In this document: positions 60,201 through 64,000 of the stretch, piece after piece
How the letters are laid out: each line of letters starts with the position of its first letter
Numbering within the stretch: the first letter of the stretch is position 1
NCBI GenBank assembly: GCA_029964075.1
Contig: CM057133.1
Location: 18,872,699 to 18,936,698 of the forward strand
Length of the DNA stretch: 64,000 nucleotides
Direction: 5' to 3'
Origin: Patiria pectinifera
Lineage: Eukaryota > Echinodermata > Asteroidea > Valvatida > Asterinidae
Notes under the pieces: generated by a model
What the model saw: only the letters and a program-made list of their open reading frames with translations
The model's database searches: none
Told to the model about the DNA's origin: nothing
Position numbers and translations under genes: made by a program

Positions 60201-60464
60201 TGGGGGGGGGGGTAAATAACCCCCTTACACCTCCCCCCCCCCCGGCTATGCCAGATGCGTTAGCACTTGTACATGTACTACTAACTGTCTTGTGCTTATT
60301 CACTGAAGAAGCAATCAAAACATAGAGTGCTCAGGTGGTTTCGGGTGCAACATGCAAAGGGCTACTATATGATTACATACACTGTACTTCTTCCCAATGT
60401 CGCAGAGTTCAGCTCTGTGTGCATCGGTCATCTTGTCTATCATTCCATGTTCATCGGATAGATT
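51286..60464 (-). CDS. PARP14-like mono-ADP-ribosyltransferase, 3' part
   Basis: Six minus-strand exons: 60381-60464, 58959-59117, 53768-53969, 53059-53212, 52335-52501 and 51286-51569 (stop TAA at 51286-51288), 349 residues in consistent phase; the 5' part lies beyond the window or in unrecognised exons. The first two exons give a KH-like segment (HRAELCDIGKKY, FVRVEG). The third holds a WWE domain (VQWKYSSP ... YNKKRPSVNL ... VTINFQTM) that in this family binds ADP-ribose-type ligands. The rest is the PARP catalytic domain: RIQN-like start, KILFHGTD with the NAD-binding His, GFNRSFCGKN, the Tyr in GTYFAVNANFSA, and a terminal strand AYPEYLIKF as in PARP14. The resemblance to PARP14 points to mono- rather than poly-ADP-ribosylation. 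The 53059 donor (CA|GTTGTT) is weak; a better GAG|GTGCAG lies five bases earlier but breaks the phase. PARP14-type proteins act in innate immune signalling in vertebrates. Confidence 0.9.
52826..52990. mobile_element. Retroposon-like fragment with (AAT)n end
   Basis: An (AAT)n tract followed by ATTTATAACGCGCTCTACCA, AAGATCACAGCGCC, a 12-G run and a purine-rich tail, on a PARP14-like gene intron. Such TTATAAxGCGC-(AAT)n arrangements are familiar from SINE-like and LINE 3'-end repeats in marine animals. Family assignment is from memory and tentative. Confidence 0.5.
54220..54400. repeat. Cluster of GATTTAAATCA palindromes
   Basis: Several TGATTTAAATCA-type words, often followed by CTGATTTAAATC, in an intron of the PARP14-like gene; related words recur around 55090 and 55280. 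It is probably part of a degraded repeat whose limits I could not define. Confidence 0.55.
55430..55820. repeat. CRE-palindrome repeat array (plus orientation), three units
   Basis: Three tandem units of about 138 bases; the block ending CACATT recurs at 55541, 55680 and 55817. Each contains TCTACAGAACTATAGG-like text, a CCTAGACCGGGA-like stretch, a TGACGTC(A) box, and CACATGTCATGTGACGTCAC. The array is in a PARP14-like gene intron, inverted relative to the 44.5-kb array. Confidence 0.85.
56690..56840. repeat. Degraded single CRE-palindrome unit
   Basis: Retains CCGATTTGGTTG, CACCTAGACTTGTCTGTGTT, ATAGATGAAAACTGAA, GATGTCATGATGACATC and CACACGTCATGTGATGTAAC. It follows the unit layout of the 55.4-kb array with more changes. 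Confidence 0.65.
58101..58541. mobile_element. 441-bp MITE filled with AGTCATAATTATGACT palindromes
   Basis: Ends are inverted: left TGGAAGCGTTAATTAAAGGG continuing ACATAATA, right TTATTATGTCCCTTTAGCGC continuing TTCCG, flanked by TA (58099-58100, 58542-58543). The interior is a dense array of AAGTCATAATTATGACTT-type palindromes joined by ATTA/ATCTC spacers. The terminal GGAAGCG equals that of the 5841 and 39961 elements, while the inner terminal repeat and filler differ. It lies in an intron of the PARP14-like gene. Confidence 0.9.
58650..58862. repeat. CRE-palindrome repeat, one to one and a half units
   Basis: TATCTACAGAACTATAAC, ACCTAGACCGGG, ATGCCATGATGACGTAATC and ATGACATGTGACGTCACATT follow the order of the 55.4-kb array; GACGTCATTATTATTGTGAC near 58830 begins a partial second unit directly next to a PARP14-like exon. 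Confidence 0.75.
59592..59685. mobile_element. 94-bp hairpin element
   Basis: GCCGTGTCCGAATTACTTAG pairs with the reverse complement of CCAAGTAATTTGGACATGGC, and GCTTGTAATTACAC with GTGTAATTACAAGC, leaving a loop of only a few bases. Three or four mismatches over 40-base arms. Confidence 0.8.
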
Positions 60465-60969
60465 CTGTGACAAAACAATATTAAAATTGTATTACATGTA
60501 TCTAAGGTTCAGTAGGTAGAGACATAATTCCATGTTTATCTCTTGTTGGTGGAAAAGTCGCTATAACAGTTTGGCACAGTGACATGATTGTACTTCATCA
60601 TTTGTTCTTCTGACATAATAAAAATGTCCCTTGTAAAGCGGGTCTTTGCGGGAGTGCTCTTGCCGGAGTACAATCTTGCCAGAGTACAATCTTGCGAGTT
60701 GTCTAAATATGCGCATTGTACAATCTTGCGAGTTGACAGTACATGCTCCTGATGTGTTGTTTATGTGTGTATAATTATCTGTGTGAATCTGGAAAACAGG
60801 TTTAGAGGCATTTCTGGGTTAGGTTTATCCGTCACACAATGAAGAGAAACACTCAAGGGAATGAATCACAGTAAAAAATGGTTTGAAAGAGTTTTTAGTT
60901 TGAGCAAAATGAGGGTTTTTTTCAAAGATTTTTCTTAACTACACGAAAACAAAGGAATGTAAACACTAG

Positions 60970-61165
60970 CGTTTGTTTATGGTGTAAATGGAGGACACAC
61001 GTGCAACATCATCAGTGAACTGAGAACAGGAACCAAATCGAGGACGAACTCGATTAGAAAACGTCTACAAAACCAATGAGAGCTGTTTCGCAAACGTTTA
61101 AGTACAAACAATGGAAAAGGGAAGAGGAACAAAGGAAAATCCTCGATTTACACCATAAACAAACG
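60970..61165. mobile_element. ~196-bp MITE-like foldback
   Basis: GTTTGTTTATGGTGTAAATG at the left and CATTTAC-equivalent ATTTACACCATAAACAAACG at the right are inverted over about 27 bases. The purine-rich interior has no coding frame. Confidence 0.8.
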
Positions 61166-61578
61166 TGTGTGTGTCTGTAGGTGTAGTTCATTGTCTAGAT
61201 GTGTGCGTAATCGCGACTGACAACTTCAATGCAATGATTTGTATTGTATTTCTTCAGTGGCGCACCCAGGATTTGTTGGGGGGGGGGGGCTCACAATTTG
61301 TTTTTTTATTAAATTTTATTTTTTTGAGGGGGCGGACTATTTTGACGTTGGTGGCACCACTTACCCCCTATTATACTGCTCGAAAATAGGCCACATACAT
61401 ATCACCAAGGTCAAATCGTGGGACACCAAAAAAATACCCCCCCCCCCAAAAAAAAAATGACAACCTCTGGGGGGAGGGGGGCTCAAGCTTTCTTGGCTAC
61501 TGCCATGCCGGGAATTACATGTACACACATGCAATGACTGAAGCCATTCCTGTCAGTGGCCAACTAATCTGGATGCAG

Positions 61579-61804
<226 letters not shown>

Positions 61805-61904
61805 ATGCTTTCAGCATTAATTTTTTGCAACGCTGGAATTCATTGATTGCTGAGGGTCTGGGGCCGTTTTCACAATTGAACTCAGACTTCAGTTGTGGGG
61901 TGAC

Positions 61905-62590
61905 CATTGCCTTAATCCTTCAAAATCCTCAAACAATCACTGTTGGGTTGAGACAGCGCGCATGATATCAAGCATAATGCAGGGTTCAATTATGCATGGC
62001 TGAACATAAACAATGCAGGCTACAAACTCAACACAATTCATCCTCCTTAATGAACTGACACTTTTTGCCATTCAGCCTCAATCTTCCAAAATCCTCCAAA
62101 GCTGCCTGGAGAATTTTTTTGAGGCTTGAGGAGAATTAAATCACATTTAAATCTATGCAACCTGCTTACTTAAAGAGGGTCTAGTAAACTTGGCATTCAC
62201 AAAAAAATATAAGCAGGCCATTTATCTTAGTGCTCAGCCCATTATTTAATCCTTACCTTCCAAAATAATTATCCTCTTTGAAAAATGGAGGATTTTGAAG
62301 GATTGAGGCTGTATGGCAAAAATGTGTGGCGGATTGTGGAGGATGCACTGTGTCAAGGTCTAAGGCCGGCCGATGTGTTGTATATGCTCAGCCATGCATA
62401 CATTTAGGCCAATATTATACTTGAAATCCTCCGCACTACTCCAGGATGTCACTGGCTCTGCCTCAACATATATTGAGAGTGCTTGCTGAAGGATGTTGCA
62501 GGATTGAGGCAGTGGTTATCCCTCCAAGGACCACATTCAAGAAAACAAAAAAACGGATCATTTTCAAGGATTGAGGTTGCATCCAAGCAA
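61905..62590. repeat. Cluster of GGATTTTGAAGGATTGAGG words
   Basis: Variants of GGATTTTGAAGGATTGAGGC and its reverse complement recur at about 61915, 62075, 62120, 62285, 62325, 62430, 62490 and 62565, in both orientations. A further copy is at 18095-18150 (CCTCCAAATTCCTCC ... GAGGATTTTGAAGGATT). They may be internal parts of a small inverted-repeat element that has inserted in clusters. Confidence 0.6.
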
Positions 62591-63139
62591 AAAAGGGAGT
62601 TAGGGTTAGTCTTGCTTATGTGCAAAACATTAATTTAGCTATAATTAGTATCAAACACGCACATTACACGCACTCTGACTTCCACAATTGAAAAATTATA
62701 GACTTTGTTTATGTATTACAGTAATGATAATTCTTAAAAGCAACAGAATGCAGTTCATTCCAAAATCTGAAACAGCACATATTTAATTTATTTCTGTTTC
62801 CGGGCGCAATTTGTGTAGAATAGATTAACTCTTTTAAAGGTATAGAGTAGATCTTTTGCAGCTATCTAAAAAGTAACTGACAAAAGTATTGTTGAAAGCA
62901 TACTTGGTTTAAAGATAGTAATGTCACTAAACTCCCTGTGAAAGTATTCTTCTTCGCAGTTGTCAATTTCAAGAAAAACTAGAAATTGTGGTTGTGAACA
63001 ACCACAGAGCCACAACCACAGAGCTGTTCCCAATATTGATTGTCTATTGGACCGTAAACAAAATGATTTAATGATTTTTCAAAAAGAAACGTCCCGTCAA
63101 ATTCAGAATTCATTAGAAAGGTTAATTACGGTATAAAAT

Positions 63140-63670
63140 TTACACTGCCGGTAACACCGGAAGTAGGGGTCACATGACCTTGACATACCAATTTTCATCC
63201 ATAACACTTCCCAGTCTGTATACCTGCCAGGTTTGAGGTCAATCGGTCAAATACTACTATAGTTATAAGACTGTAAAGATTGCCTCATTAAATATTCATG
63301 ACGTCATAACATGATAATAATTAAGTGCAAGGTAATAATAATGCAATATAATTATCTGTTAATATAGATTTGTATTAATGTGAAGTAATATAAGTAAAAT
63401 TTGTATTAATTTGTATTATTTGTATTAATATGAGATACGATATAGGGGTCTTAAATTACCACTTCCGGTAAAACCTAAAGTGAAGGTCACGTGACTTATC
63501 AATTTTTATCTATAACACTTCCCTGCCTGTATGTCTATCAAATTTGAGATTTAATCGGTCAAATAGTTCTATAGTTATAAGGCTGTGAAAATTGAATCTA
63601 TAAATAGATGTCACGTGACCCCCGATGGCGTCACGATGACGAAAAGTTTCGGCATACATCTTCATGATGG
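63140..63670. repeat. CRE-palindrome repeat family, two diverged units (minus orientation)
   Basis: CCGGAAGTAGGGGTCACATGACC and CTTCCGGTAAAACC...GGTCACGTGAC head two units about 325 bases apart; both continue with TCCATAACACTTCCC / TCTATAACACTTCCC, CAATCGGTCAAATA / TAATCGGTCAAATA and TATAGTTATAAG. CGATGGCGTCACGATGACG occurs at the end. The unit text is a diverged relative of the 55.4-kb repeat. Confidence 0.65.
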
Positions 63671-64000
63671 TTAATCACTATGCTGAGTTTAAAGTTGATC
63701 GGATTTAAAATAATTCCCAAATGGGCTTGTAGAATAAGAACGTGTACAAAACCTATGGGAAAAGTGGAAAAAGAAACTAGAGGTCTATGTCTGTTTGCAA
63801 CAGAAGATAGGGCCTTTCCGCATTATGTTTTTTTTATAAATTGAGGTCATGTTTTTCTGTTTTGTGCAAAACTGTGTGCATTTACCTTTTGTCTAACAAA
63901 CCTCATTCAAAAGGAAATTATATTTTGGCATATTGCATTTGTGAGATACAGCAAAAGTCTTATATATAAAATATATAAATAATCACAAGATGACGTCATG

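Noticed and set aside
62881..62997. Minus-strand LEIDNCEEEYFHREF frame as a further upstream exon of the PARP14-like gene
   Set aside because: No match to the macrodomain or KH-like segments expected there, and the splice borders are not convincing.

Overview
The window is nuclear DNA from an animal, most likely a marine invertebrate and probably a deuterostome such as an echinoderm. The genes are split by GT-AG introns of about 0.3-5 kb, the intergenic DNA is full of short foldback (MITE-like) transposons and microsatellites, ACATGT runs are common, and the gene families present (CACUL1, group I-like secreted phospholipase A2, RDH11-14-like short-chain dehydrogenase, PARP14-like ADP-ribosyltransferase) are metazoan. 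Species placement is inference. I saw no rRNA, tRNA, CRISPR array or bacterial operon.

Layout. 1-10.0 kb: no recognised gene; several foldback elements, including an 826-bp inverted repeat (4772-5597) and a 1.65-kb element built of SacII-site palindromes (5841-7491). 10.0-19.1 kb, minus strand: the cullin-like part of a CACUL1 homologue in seven exons, with a strict 145-bp tandem array in an intron; a possible 5' exon lies at 22.5-22.6 kb. 23.0-26.1 kb and 28.6-32.5 kb, plus strand: two tandem paralogues of a secreted phospholipase A2, each with four exons of matching phase and a shared promoter-proximal motif. 34.1-34.7 kb, minus strand: a broken short-chain dehydrogenase copy; a 28-bp piece of the same relic sits in an intron of the second phospholipase gene. 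36-41.5 kb: gene-poor, with a 1.2-kb foldback and a second SacII-palindrome MITE. 41.6-47.1 kb, plus strand: an intact six-exon RDH11-14-like dehydrogenase of 328 residues. 47.1-51.3 kb: AT-rich DNA with two levels of tandem duplication. 51.3-60.5 kb, minus strand: the 3' part (KH-like segment, WWE, PARP catalytic domain) of a PARP14-like gene whose 5' end lies beyond the window. 60.5-64 kb: repeats.

The genes do not form one pathway. Local duplication shows in the phospholipase pair and in the dehydrogenase gene with its relics. The most distinctive feature of the window is its density of foldback elements (about 13), several of which are filled with tandem arrays of short perfect palindromes. 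Three elements share TA-flanked CGGAAGCG-type ends, yet their internal palindromes are of two unrelated sequences.
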